From JAJFVC01 sp039698075 (GTDB taxonomy: Bacteria; Planctomycetota; Planctomycetia; Pirellulales; Thermoguttaceae): DNA of 35,998 bases. Positions 23,957 to 31,764 of the stretch are shown piece after piece. Both the position numbers and the translations under genes were made by a program. The notes below the pieces were generated by a model that saw only the letters and a list, made by a program, of their open reading frames with translations, had not been told where the DNA came from and made no database searches. Position 1 is the first letter of the stretch; every line of letters starts with the position of its first letter. Location of the stretch: assembly GCA_039698075.1 (NCBI GenBank), contig JBDKTJ010000054.1, positions 1 through 35,998 on the forward strand. Direction: 5' to 3'.

Positions 23957-25078
23957 ATGCTGAGCGATCTGCGACCCATCGACCCCGTCCGCCGCGGCTT
24001 CACGATCTTGGAGCTGCTGGTCGTCGTTGCGGTGATCGGCGTCTTGATCGCGTTGTTGCTTCCGGCGGTCCAAGCAGCCCGTGAAACCGCCCGACGGATG
24101 CAGTGTCAAAACAACCTCCGGCAGATCGGCCTGGCGCTGGTGAATTACGAAACCCAATGGACGGTGTTTCCGCCCAGCTCGTGCTGGTCCCCGGGCGTCG
24201 ACCCGAACGACGCCGGCCAGTTGGGCAATCTTCGGGCAAACTGGGTGATCATGGTCTTGCCATTTTTGGACCAACAAGCCCTGTACGGCCAATTCAATTT
24301 GAGCCGGCCGATCCCCGATGCGGCCAACGCGGCGGCCCGCTCGCAAACCTTGGCGGTCGCGCTTTGTCCGAGCGACGCCTATAATTCCCGCCCCTTCCAG
24401 GGCAGCCAAAGCCCGCAAACCGCCGCGTTGGGCGACCATTGGGCGCGCGGCAACTACGCCGCCAACGCCTCGCTGGGCCAGATGTGGCACACGTCCAACA
24501 CCGCCAGCAGCCCGTGGTATTGGGCGGCCTTGCCCAGTTCGCCGGGCTGGAACAATCCGAACCTGCGCGGCGTGATGGGCGCGAACGTTTCGATCGGGTT
24601 GCCGCAGATGACCGACGGCGCCAGCAACACGGTGCTTTTGGGCGAGATTCGCGCCGGAGTGACCGACTTCGACGCCCGAGGCGTTTGGGCGATGTCCGGG
24701 GCGTGCCCCAGCGCCCTTTGGGGACACGGCGGCATCACCGGCGGAACGTACATCGGCGACGACTACGGCCCGAACTGCCCGGACCCCAAAGCCGACGACG
24801 TCGTCGGTTGCAGCGCGATTCGCGCGGCCGTCGGCTCGTCGGACGGCGACGCCTTGTCGCGTGAAGGAATGCCCTGCTACGGCGGCGACTACGCCAACAC
24901 GCAGCAGACCGCCCGGAGCATGCACCCCGGAGGCGTCAACATCTGCCTGGCCGACGGCAGCGTGCATTGGCTGAGCGACTCGATCGAAGTCCGACCCAGC
25001 ACGGCCGGCGCGCTTTCGGTTTGGGATCGGCTCATGGCGTCGGCCGACGGTCTGCCGATTGCGGCAGGCAAATGGTGA
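23957..25078 (+). CDS. DUF1559 protein with type IV pilin-like N-terminus
   Basis: From ATG 23957 the protein is 373 residues (GTG 23936 would add seven). The N-terminus RRGFTILELLVVVAVIGVL is a prepilin cleavage/methylation motif followed by the helix LIALLLPAVQAARETARRMQC. The DUF1559 landmarks come next: NNLRQIGLALVNYE, FPPSS and an internal QMTDGASNTVLLGE. The closing H-x9-DG motif is MHPGGVNICLADGSVHWLSD. This family is expanded to dozens of copies in planctomycetes; it is thought to be an envelope or pseudopilin-like protein. The substrate or partner is unknown. The 3' end overlaps the convergent histidine kinase gene by 47 bp. The 217 bp upstream hold no gene. Confidence 0.9.
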   Translation: MLSDLRPIDPVRRGFTILELLVVVAVIGVLIALLLPAVQAARETARRMQCQNNLRQIGLALVNYETQWTVFPPSSCWSPGVDPNDAGQLGNLRANWVIMVLPFLDQQALYGQFNLSRPIPDAANAAARSQTLAVALCPSDAYNSRPFQGSQSPQTAALGDHWARGNYAANASLGQMWHTSNTASSPWYWAALPSSPGWNNPNLRGVMGANVSIGLPQMTDGASNTVLLGEIRAGVTDFDARGVWAMSGACPSALWGHGGITGGTYIGDDYGPNCPDPKADDVVGCSAIRAAVGSSDGDALSREGMPCYGGDYANTQQTARSMHPGGVNICLADGSVHWLSDSIEVRPSTAGALSVWDRLMASADGLPIAAGKW

Positions 25079-25757
25079 GCTCGGCGCCGCGTCCAGTCGG
25101 TTCGGCCACGTCGATCCGCCCGCCGTGATTGGTGACGATCCGCCAAGCCTTCGACAACCCGAGCCCCAGGCCGCGGCCGGCTTGTCGAGCGGAATAGAAC
25201 GGGTCGAACAGATGGCGGCGTTCCTCGGGCTGGATGCCGGGTCCGTCGTCGCGGACGCGAATTTTGACCCAAGAGTCTTCCACGGCGGCATCGATTTCAA
25301 CACGGCCGCCGCTGCCCAGCGCTTCCAAGGAGTTTTGATACATCGCCCGCAACGCGACGTTCAACTGCGCGGGGTCGACGTCCAGCGTCAGCGGTCCGTC
25401 GGCGCCGACGCGGCAAAGCGTGGTCTCTTGAGCGACGGCCCGGGCGGTCAGATCGGCCACCAAGGCGTCGATCCATCCGATCAGCTCGATCGTTTGCCGC
25501 TCGGGCTTCGGCGGCCTGGCGAACAGCATCATGTCGGCGATCATTTCGTAGACGCGCATCGCCTGCGCGCTGATCAAGGCCAGCGCATGGCGGCGTTCCG
25601 GATCGGTTTCCTCGCGCAACAGCAACTGCGCGCGGCCGGAGATGACCGTCAACGGATTGTTGATTTCATGGCCCGCCCCGGCGGCGAATTCGGCCATCGC
25701 TTCGAGCTTTTCGGTTTCCAACGCGCGCTGGAAATCCTCGCCATGGGGCGGAACCAT
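25032..25757 (-). CDS. Sensor histidine kinase lacking a sensor domain
   Basis: The 241-residue protein is essentially HisKA plus HATPase_c. It shows the H-box GAGHEINNPL with phospho-acceptor His30, the N-box region YQNSLEA (Asn142), the G1 box DDGPGI at 170-175 and the G2 box GRGLGLGLSKA at about 195-204. No membrane segment or PAS/GAF domain precedes the H-box, and an in-frame stop just upstream rules out a longer N-terminus. It starts 50 nt after the response regulator stop, so the two form an operon and a likely cognate pair. Input must come from a partner protein or a cytoplasmic ligand. Its last 47 bp overlap the convergent DUF1559 gene. Confidence 0.92.
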   Translation of the reverse strand: MVPPHGEDFQRALETEKLEAMAEFAAGAGHEINNPLTVISGRAQLLLREETDPERRHALALISAQAMRVYEMIADMMLFARPPKPERQTIELIGWIDALVADLTARAVAQETTLCRVGADGPLTLDVDPAQLNVALRAMYQNSLEALGSGGRVEIDAAVEDSWVKIRVRDDGPGIQPEERRHLFDPFYSARQAGRGLGLGLSKAWRIVTNHGGRIDVAEPTGRGAELTICLPQSADRRPTP

Positions 25758-25807
25758 CGCAAAACCGCCAATCGTTGAGCGCGTTGCCGGCCAATCTCAA
25801 AAAGTTC

Positions 25808-26386
25808 TCACGCGGCCGAGGCTTCGATGTCCAGATGCTGGCACATCCGCTCGACCAGTCGCTCGACCTCGAACGGCTTGTGCATGAAGTCGTTCGCGCC
25901 GGCGGTCCGAAGCTCGCTGACCTTGTCTTCTTCGACCATGCCGGAGATGCAGATGATTCGGACGTCGTCCATGCTCTTGTCGCTGCGAACCCGCTGGCAA
26001 ACTTCCTTGCCGTTGATGTCGGGCAGCATGACGTCCAACACGATCAGGTCGGGATGATATTCCTTGACCATCATGCCGGCGTCGAAGCCGTTGTTGACGC
26101 TTCGGGTCTCGAACCGCCCGTCGCGCTCCAACGCGTCGGTGATCAGCTCGACCAACTCGGCGTCGTCGTCGACGATCAACACCTTCCGCTTGCCGCTCTC
26201 CAAGGCATCGGTCGGGATGCCGTTGTCGCGCATGAACATGTAAAGCTGATCGCGAGGAATCCGGCGGAACCGGCTGCCCGGCACGCGGAAGCCCCGCAAT
26301 TGTCCCGAGTCAAAACAGCGAATAATGGTTTGTTGAGAAACCTTGCAAATCTTGGCCGCTTCGCCGGTCGTGAACACCGTTTTCAT
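25808..26386 (-). CDS. Response regulator with N-terminal MerR/excisionase-type HTH and C-terminal receiver
   Basis: The ATG at 26386 has GAGGGA eight bases upstream. The frame extends upstream through leader RNA but is not used. The 192-residue protein starts with an HTH (TTGEAAKICKVSQQTIIRCF and the wing GSRFRRIPRDQLYMFM) in residues 6-53. A CheY-like receiver at 66-185 follows: VLIVDDD (Asp73-75), phospho-acceptor Asp118 in DLIVLDVMLPD, Ser148 and Lys170 in MHKPF. HTH-before-receiver is the reverse of the usual order in response regulators. It likely binds DNA when phosphorylated by the kinase encoded 50 nt downstream. Confidence 0.92.
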   Translation of the reverse strand: MKTVFTTGEAAKICKVSQQTIIRCFDSGQLRGFRVPGSRFRRIPRDQLYMFMRDNGIPTDALESGKRKVLIVDDDAELVELITDALERDGRFETRSVNNGFDAGMMVKEYHPDLIVLDVMLPDINGKEVCQRVRSDKSMDDVRIICISGMVEEDKVSELRTAGANDFMHKPFEVERLVERMCQHLDIEASAA

Positions 26387-26683
26387 GCTTGATCCCTCAT
26401 TACCGGTCGCTTTAGACAACCGGCCGTAGCGAGCCTCCCCGGGAAAAAAAGACGTCCTTACCGCAGTCGCAATCCTTTGCGTCTCGTCCCACCTGAAGCC
26501 AGGTGAAATCGCGCGGTCGGATTGCAGCCCGTCTCGGACGATCCAGGGGACTCTGGTCCTCCGTGTCAAACTGGCCTAGAACTCGCCTCGAGTCCACGCC
26601 TACCGCAGACCCCTTACATCATAGAGTCCTACATAAACGGCAGGGTCGTCCGGCCCTTCCAGCATTGCCGAACTTACCAACCA
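26387..26683 (-). promoter_or_regulatory. Long structured 5' leader of the regulator-kinase operon
   Basis: Between the predicted start site and the regulator ATG lie about 297 nt without a credible gene. On the minus strand there is ACTCG-AGG-CGAGT, then GGAC-CAGA-GTCC, then CACCTG-GCTT-CAGGTG. A short stem AGACG/CGTCT (26480-26484 with 26450-26454) is followed immediately by a run of T bases. The last item looks like an intrinsic terminator about 55 nt before the ribosome site, so the leader may attenuate transcription or release a small RNA. Confidence 0.4.
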
Positions 26684-26689
26684 GGCCCA

Positions 26690-26717
26690 ATTATAGCTAT
26701 CTCCCCGAGCCTGTCAA
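26690..26717 (-). promoter_or_regulatory. Consensus sigma-70 promoter of the regulator-kinase operon
   Basis: On the minus strand TTGACA (26712-26717), 16 nt and TATAAT (26690-26695) match the primary-sigma consensus at all 12 positions. The predicted start is near 26683. It is the strongest promoter match I found by eye in the window. Confidence 0.75.
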
Positions 26718-26895
26718 TATCACTAGCGTTTCCCTAAACCACAGCGACAACGCTGGTTAGGAAAGAGAGGAAAGAATTGTGATTTCCCAAACAGCGACGA
26801 AAGCCGTCTGCTGGGTTTTAGACGCCCTCGGCCGAGTGTTGACAACCTCGGACGTCAAGCCATTGGACCGATCGCTGGGATTGCCCCAATGCCGG

Positions 26896-28191
26896 TCATG
26901 CGGTCTTCGTGATCGGCTCGGCGGTGGCCGGCAACGGAACGAGCTGTTCCCGGCCGCTGACGATTTCATCGGTGACCAGATAGCGGCTGCCGGCCGGCTG
27001 ATCGGGCAACTCGAACATGATGTCGAGCATCACCTCTTCGATGACCGACCGCAAGGCCCGGGCGCCGGTGTCTTTTTCGAGCGCCCGCTCGGCGATCGTT
27101 CGCAGCGCGGACTCGGTGAAGCCCAACTCGGCGTTTTCCATGGCGAACAGGGCCTGATACTGTTTGACCAGGGCATTTTTGGGCTCGGTCAACACGCGGA
27201 CCAATGATCCGCTGTCCAAGGGCCGCAGGGCCGAGACAACCGGCAACCGGCCGACCAATTCGGGAATCATGCCGAATTGCAGAATGTCGTCGCTGGTCAC
27301 TTGAGCCAACAGATCGCCCAACTCCATCTCGTCGTGGCCGACGCCTTCTTGGGTGAAGCCGATGGTGCGTTTGCCCAATCGGCGGCCGATGATGTCGTCC
27401 AATCCGACGAACGTGCCGCCGCAGATGAACAGGATGTTGCTGGTGTCCATCTGGATGTATTGCTGTTCGGGATGCTTTCGTCCGCCCTGCGGCGGGACGT
27501 TGGCCACGGTGCCTTCGAGCATCTTCAGCAGGGCCTGTTGAACGCCCTCGCCCGAGACGTCGCGGGTGATCGAGACGTTTTGGCTCGTCTTGCCGATCTT
27601 GTCGATCTCGTCGATGTACAGAACGCCGCGTTGCGCGGCTTCGATGTCGAAATCGGCGGCGTGCAGCAATTTCAGGAGCAAGTTTTCAACGTCTTCGCCC
27701 ACATAGCCGGCCTCGGTCAACGTGGTGGCGTCGCCGATGGCGAACGGAACGTCGAGGATGCGGGCCAAGGTTTGAGCCAACAACGTCTTGCCCGAACCGG
27801 TCGGACCGATCAACAGGATGTTCGACTTGTCGATCTCGACGTCGGAGCCGTTGGCGCCGTGCATCAGGCGTTTGTAATGGCTATGGACGGCGACCGCGAG
27901 AATTTTCTTGGCGTGTTCCTGCCCGATGACGTACTGGTCCAACTGGGAGACGATCTGCCGCGGGGTCGGAATTTTATTGAACAGCGGCTTGCTGGTTCCG
28001 CGTCGCCGGCGTTCCTGTTCGAGGATCGACTGACACAAATCGATGCACTCGCCGCAAATGTAGACGTCGCCGGGTCCCTCGACCAGCGGTCCGACGTCGC
28101 GATAACTTTTGCGGCAGAAGGAACAGAAAGCGTTTTTTTTGGTGGGGCCGGTTCCGCGGCGTCCTCCGTTGAAGTCACGTCCTGACGGCAT
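26896..28191 (-). CDS. clpX: ATP-dependent Clp protease ATP-binding subunit ClpX
   Basis: The 431-residue protein has the N-terminal zinc-binding domain (Cys23, Cys26, Cys46, Cys49). Walker A is GPTGSGKT at 129-136 and Walker B YIDEID near 192-197. The pore loop GYVG is at 162-165, the RKH loop at 238-240 and the ClpP-docking IGF loop at 277-279. Length and order are as in other ClpX proteins. It unfolds substrates and feeds them to ClpP. The start ATG follows AAAGGGAAAAGGC. clpP is not adjacent within the window: the next gene upstream is an unrelated membrane protein. The 509 bp between this stop and the regulator start is leader and promoter. Confidence 0.97.
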   Translation of the reverse strand: MPSGRDFNGGRRGTGPTKKNAFCSFCRKSYRDVGPLVEGPGDVYICGECIDLCQSILEQERRRRGTSKPLFNKIPTPRQIVSQLDQYVIGQEHAKKILAVAVHSHYKRLMHGANGSDVEIDKSNILLIGPTGSGKTLLAQTLARILDVPFAIGDATTLTEAGYVGEDVENLLLKLLHAADFDIEAAQRGVLYIDEIDKIGKTSQNVSITRDVSGEGVQQALLKMLEGTVANVPPQGGRKHPEQQYIQMDTSNILFICGGTFVGLDDIIGRRLGKRTIGFTQEGVGHDEMELGDLLAQVTSDDILQFGMIPELVGRLPVVSALRPLDSGSLVRVLTEPKNALVKQYQALFAMENAELGFTESALRTIAERALEKDTGARALRSVIEEVMLDIMFELPDQPAGSRYLVTDEIVSGREQLVPLPATAEPITKTA

Positions 28192-28317
28192 GCCTTTTCC
28201 CTTTCCGGGTCGCGCGTGCGATGTGGTTCGTTGATGTGCTCGGCTCTATCGTTCCAAGCTGCATTCCACGCAAAATCGTCCAACCTCGCCGCGCCGGCGC
28301 GATTGGCGTCAGTCGTC

Positions 28318-28581
28318 CTAACTTTTTTCCTCGTTATCCTTTAACTCTTCTTGGAGCTCCGCTGCCAAGGTAGTTTTAATTGTTCGGAATTCTTCGTCGC
28401 TTAGGCCACCCCGAGAATGTAATTCGCGGAATTTTGAGAGCCATTGACTGGCTCGACGTTCCTTCTGTAGGGGCTTGGGCCGGATTTTCCCCAGAATGTA
28501 GACCGCCACGGCCGTCAGGGCGGCCAATACGGCAAGCCACAGGACGATCTGTTCTGGTCCTGCCGCCCAAAAGCGTTCCAT
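28318..28581 (-). CDS. Small membrane protein with SHOCT-like C-terminus
   Basis: With ATG 28581 the protein has 87 residues. It has one membrane segment (QIVLWLAVLAALTAVAVYIL), then a basic stretch, then a C-terminal helical hairpin, KFRELHSRGGLSDEEFRTIK. That is the SHOCT-like pattern of short oligomerisation domains. The frame is open to 28761 with other in-frame ATGs (28659), but the upstream part is not clearly protein-like, so the N-terminus is uncertain. It lies 126 bp from clpX on the same strand. I know similar proteins only as planctomycete hypotheticals; function is unknown. Confidence 0.65.
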   Translation of the reverse strand: MERFWAAGPEQIVLWLAVLAALTAVAVYILGKIRPKPLQKERRASQWLSKFRELHSRGGLSDEEFRTIKTTLAAELQEELKDNEEKS

Positions 28582-28899
28582 ACCGTCGCCGGTCGCTACC
28601 CCGTAAGGGAAAGAGAGTAAAGATACCACCAATGCCCGATCCGCCACGATACCGTTCATTATGCACGCCACGCCTCCGGGAGTCCAGCAAATCAGCGTCA
28701 TAATCTCCACAATTGAGAGGGATTTTCCATTTTTCGCACACCCCCCAGGTCGAATTGACACGTCCCGGGCACCGCCCTATCCTTTTGTACGAAGCTCCCC
28801 CCAAAAATGGCTTAACGCGAAAAACCACTACTTCGACCCACACATCACCACCCGACAACCCGACAAAAACCCCGTCCTCACCAGGAAAGGCGAAGTGAC

Positions 28900-29784
28900 A
28901 TGCCCATCCACTTTGCTTGCCCCCATTGCGGCGTACCCACCGTTGTCGGCGATCGATTTGCCGGAGAAATCGGCCCTTGTGCCCATTGCGGCAAACCGAT
29001 CACGATTCCCATGCCGCCGGCCCCCGCTCCACGTCCCTCCGTCGGCCGCGCCCGGTGGCGGTTTTGGGCGGCCCTTGCGTTGTTGGTGATCGGAACCGCC
29101 GCGGTGTTGTTGCTGGTCGGGCTGATGTACTGGCCGACCGTGCGAGCCAATCGCGAGGTGGCCCCTCGGATGCAATGCGTGTACAACCTTCAGCAAATCG
29201 CCTTGGCCATGCGGCAATACGAGTCGGTGTACGGCAGTTTTCCGCCCGCCTACGTGACCGACCCTCGCGGCAAGGCCTTGTACAGTTGGCGCGTGCTTCT
29301 GCTTCCTTATTTAGGGTATCAAGACTTGTATGATCGGTTTCGGCTGAACGAATCCTGGAATAGTCCGGCCAATCGTCGCATCAGCGACTTGACGCTCGAT
29401 GTGTTTCAATGTCCCGCCCAGCCCAGAACGCGGGCGCCGACGACGAACTATTTGATGGTCGTCGGATCGCACACGATCTCCAGCGGCCGCAACCCGCGCC
29501 GACTGGCCGAAATTACCGACGGTCTGACCAACACGATCCTCGTGGTCGAGGTGGCCGATTCCGACATCCGCTGGGCCGAGCCGTCGGATCTGCGGTTCGA
29601 CCGGCTCAACTTCACGATCAACAACGGAAAACGACAAACGATCAGCAGCTATCACGCCGAGGGCGCCAACACGGCGTTTTGCGACGGTTCGGTGCGACTG
29701 CTGAAAGACTCGACCAGCCCCGGCCTGGTCCGCGCCATGGTGACCATCGATGGCAGCGAACTGGCCTCGCCCCCCGACTTTTGA
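28900..29784 (+). CDS. DUF1559 protein with N-terminal zinc ribbon and membrane anchor
   Basis: The 294-residue protein starts with a zinc ribbon: Cys7-x2-Cys10 and Cys27-x2-Cys30 (FACPHCG, CAHCGK). A Pro-rich hinge, one membrane segment at about 55-77 (AALALLVIGTAAVLLLVGLM) and a DUF1559 domain follow (YNLQQIALAMRQYE, GSFPPAYV, EITDGLTNTILVVE). It ends in the H-x9-DG motif YHAEGANTAFCDGSVRLLKD. In contrast to the 23957 gene it has no prepilin motif, so the domain is probably displayed across the membrane by an ordinary anchor with the ribbon in the cytoplasm. It may couple a cytoplasmic partner to an envelope function; this is inference only. Confidence 0.88.
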   Translation: MPIHFACPHCGVPTVVGDRFAGEIGPCAHCGKPITIPMPPAPAPRPSVGRARWRFWAALALLVIGTAAVLLLVGLMYWPTVRANREVAPRMQCVYNLQQIALAMRQYESVYGSFPPAYVTDPRGKALYSWRVLLLPYLGYQDLYDRFRLNESWNSPANRRISDLTLDVFQCPAQPRTRAPTTNYLMVVGSHTISSGRNPRRLAEITDGLTNTILVVEVADSDIRWAEPSDLRFDRLNFTINNGKRQTISSYHAEGANTAFCDGSVRLLKDSTSPGLVRAMVTIDGSELASPPDF

Positions 29785-30048
29785 GCCAATCCCCGACATA
29801 AAACGAAAACCTTTCGACGCCTCCTGATGATCTCTAAATAGGTCCACACAATTGCATAGTTTTCTCGATTGCAACACTTTCGGTTTTCCGCGGTTTTATT
29901 TAGACGTCAATAATGGGTCTTTCGGCCATCCGGGCGGTCTTTCGACGGACCTTTCACGCTCAAGTGTTGCGACCGTTATAACCGATACGACTTCCGAGGC
30001 GCTGTCGAGCGGCACGACGCCGATCGAGTAACTCCAGCGAGGGGTTTC

Positions 30049-31248
30049 ATGCGGTTGCCACCGACTTTCCTATTGCTCCTGACGTTGCTGACGGCCGTCT
30101 CGCAGGCCGAGACGCCGGTCTCGACGGTGCGGCAATCGCTGTTTGCCATCCCCTATCGGATTGAGCAGACCGGCGATTCGTCGCGGCAGCCGGCCGAGGT
30201 GCAACTGTTCGTCTCGACGGATCGCGGGAAGCGTTGGCAGATGTACGCCAGGGCCATGCCCAACCAGCAGCGGTTCATGTTCCGCGCCGGCAACGACGGC
30301 GAGTATTGGTTCGCTATCCGCACGGTCGAGCGGTCCGGTAAAGCCCGGCCCGAGTCGATCACTTCGCCGGGGTTGCGTGTGATCGTCGACACGCGCGGCG
30401 AAAACGCAAAATCTCCGAACTCGAACTCCGGCGGACAAGCCGGGGCCAAAACCGCATCCAACCCTTCATCGTCCCCATCGAACTCCAACGCCAATTCCAA
30501 CGGGCAAGGCTCGGTGGCCATCGCGATCAATCCGGCCATCGGTCGCAAGGCCTCGAACTCCGAAGGTCCGGCGTTCGGCGTCGATTCGAGCTCCGGATTG
30601 CCGCCGGGCGAACGTCCGCGCATGGTCAATTCGCTCACGTTCGAGTTGGAATACGACGTCGAGTCGGTCGGTCCGTCGGGCATCGGTCGGGTCGAGCTTT
30701 GGGGCACGCGCGACGGCGGCCGTTCATGGCGTCGCTACAACGTCGACGGCGATCGTCGCAGTCCTTTGGTCGCCCACGTCGACGACGAAGGCGTGTATGG
30801 ATTTCGCGTGGTCGTGACCAACGGATCGGGACTCGGAGGCAAACCGCCTGCGGCCGGCGACTTGCCCGACCTTTGGATCGGCGTGGACCAAACCAAGCCG
30901 ACCGCTCGGATCGTCTCGGCCCAGCAAGGCGTCGACGCCGAGGCCGGTCAGTTGATCATCTCCTGGCAAGCCGACGACAAAACGTTGGCCGCCCGACCGG
31001 TCTCGCTTTCGTTCCGCTCCGACACGTCCGGCTCATGGCTGCCGATCGCCAGCGGTCTAGAAAACACGGGCCGATACGCCTGGCCGATCGACGGCCGCAC
31101 GCCCGCCCAATTCTATCTGCGATTGGAAGTCCGCGACGAGGCCGGCAACGTGGGCGTCTGCCAGACGTCCGACTTGGTGACCGTCGATCAATCGCGTCCG
31201 AAGATTCGCATCCGCGACGTCCGAGCCGTCAGTCGCAACGGCGGCTAG
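30049..31248 (+). CDS. Secreted beta-sandwich-rich hypothetical protein
   Basis: The 399-residue product begins with a signal peptide (LPPTFLLLLTLLTAVSQA, cleavage near residue 20). Two repeated modules are seen: VQLFVSTDRGKRWQMYARAM at about 52-71 and VELWGTRDGGRSWRRYNVDG at about 216-235. Both resemble BNR/Asp-box or fibronectin-like strand patterns, each followed by a GEYWFAIRT/GVYGFRVVV strand. A low-complexity Ser/Asn/Gly linker separates them (about 120-160), and a further Ig-like region with DQTKPTARI and DQSRPKIRI follows. It is probably envelope-associated; no catalytic motif is visible. The last ~190 bp overlap an antisense reading frame that is only the run-on of a transposase fragment. 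The 264 bp upstream show no gene. Confidence 0.75.
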   Translation: MRLPPTFLLLLTLLTAVSQAETPVSTVRQSLFAIPYRIEQTGDSSRQPAEVQLFVSTDRGKRWQMYARAMPNQQRFMFRAGNDGEYWFAIRTVERSGKARPESITSPGLRVIVDTRGENAKSPNSNSGGQAGAKTASNPSSSPSNSNANSNGQGSVAIAINPAIGRKASNSEGPAFGVDSSSGLPPGERPRMVNSLTFELEYDVESVGPSGIGRVELWGTRDGGRSWRRYNVDGDRRSPLVAHVDDEGVYGFRVVVTNGSGLGGKPPAAGDLPDLWIGVDQTKPTARIVSAQQGVDAEAGQLIISWQADDKTLAARPVSLSFRSDTSGSWLPIASGLENTGRYAWPIDGRTPAQFYLRLEVRDEAGNVGVCQTSDLVTVDQSRPKIRIRDVRAVSRNGG

Positions 31249-31257
31249 TGCGTGTCG

Positions 31258-31518
31258 CACGAACGTGTAACGTCGATGAGCCTCGCCGATCGCCCGCCGA
31301 AGGCCATCCTCGGTTTTTGGCACTGCAATCAGATGAACGTGGTTTGGCATCAAGCAATACGCCCAAATCTCTACTCCCTGTTCGCGGCACCACTCGGACA
31401 TCAGTTCCAGGTAGGCCGCATAGTCGCCATCGTTGAAAAACGTCTGCTGTCGGCGATTGCCGCGTTGCGTAATGTGATGCGGCAAACCAGGGATGACCAA
31501 CCGTGCCAATCTTGCCAT
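31258..31518 (-). pseudogene. N-terminal fragment of a RAYT (REP-associated tyrosine) transposase
   Basis: The fragment starts MARLARLVIPGLPHHITQRG and has the HUH-type motif MPNHVHLIAVP with the His-x-His pair, then GLRRAIGEAHRRYT. It ends at about residue 86 of an expected ~220. From there the frame runs antisense into the neighbouring secreted-protein gene, so similarity stops at GTGTAAC (31265-31271). The catalytic Tyr region is missing, so it is inactive. A 14-bp palindrome (CAATACTAGTATTG, 31552-31565) lies just upstream. Confidence 0.82.
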
Positions 31519-31642
31519 CCCAAAAAAACTATCGGCAACTACCTATCTTCTCAATACTAGTATTGTGTCCCCGGAATACGATTGGCTCGTGCTGTTCGTA
31601 GCATGCGAGCAGACTACCCAAAAACTATTTTTTTGTCAACAA

Positions 31643-31670
31643 AAAAGTAGAATGTCCCATTTGTTCCCCC
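31643..31670 (+). repeat. Inverted repeat bounding the accessory cassette, left copy
   Basis: The 28 bp beginning AAAAGTAGAATGTCCC and ending TTTGTTCCCCC match the reverse complement of 35541-35568 at 27 of 28 positions. A T-rich, A-rich stretch precedes it. The two copies face inward around about 3.9 kb. Confidence 0.85.
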
Positions 31671-31764
31671 ACGCCTCGATTGAGTACGTAGAAAACCATC
31701 CCGCCCGGAGAATATCGCCGTGGCCGTGCCATACATGGCTTTTTATCAATCCCACCCAATCTTG

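Noticed and set aside
26779..27207. A GTG-start plus-strand frame with a good AGAGGAAAG ribosome-like site before clpX
   Set aside because: Most of the frame is antisense to clpX and its translation there is shadow sequence; only ~45 codons are outside clpX and show no recognisable protein character.
31057..31257. Continuation of the RAYT frame into the 3' end of the secreted-protein gene
   Set aside because: The translation after residue ~87 is the antisense of the secreted protein and has no transposase similarity.
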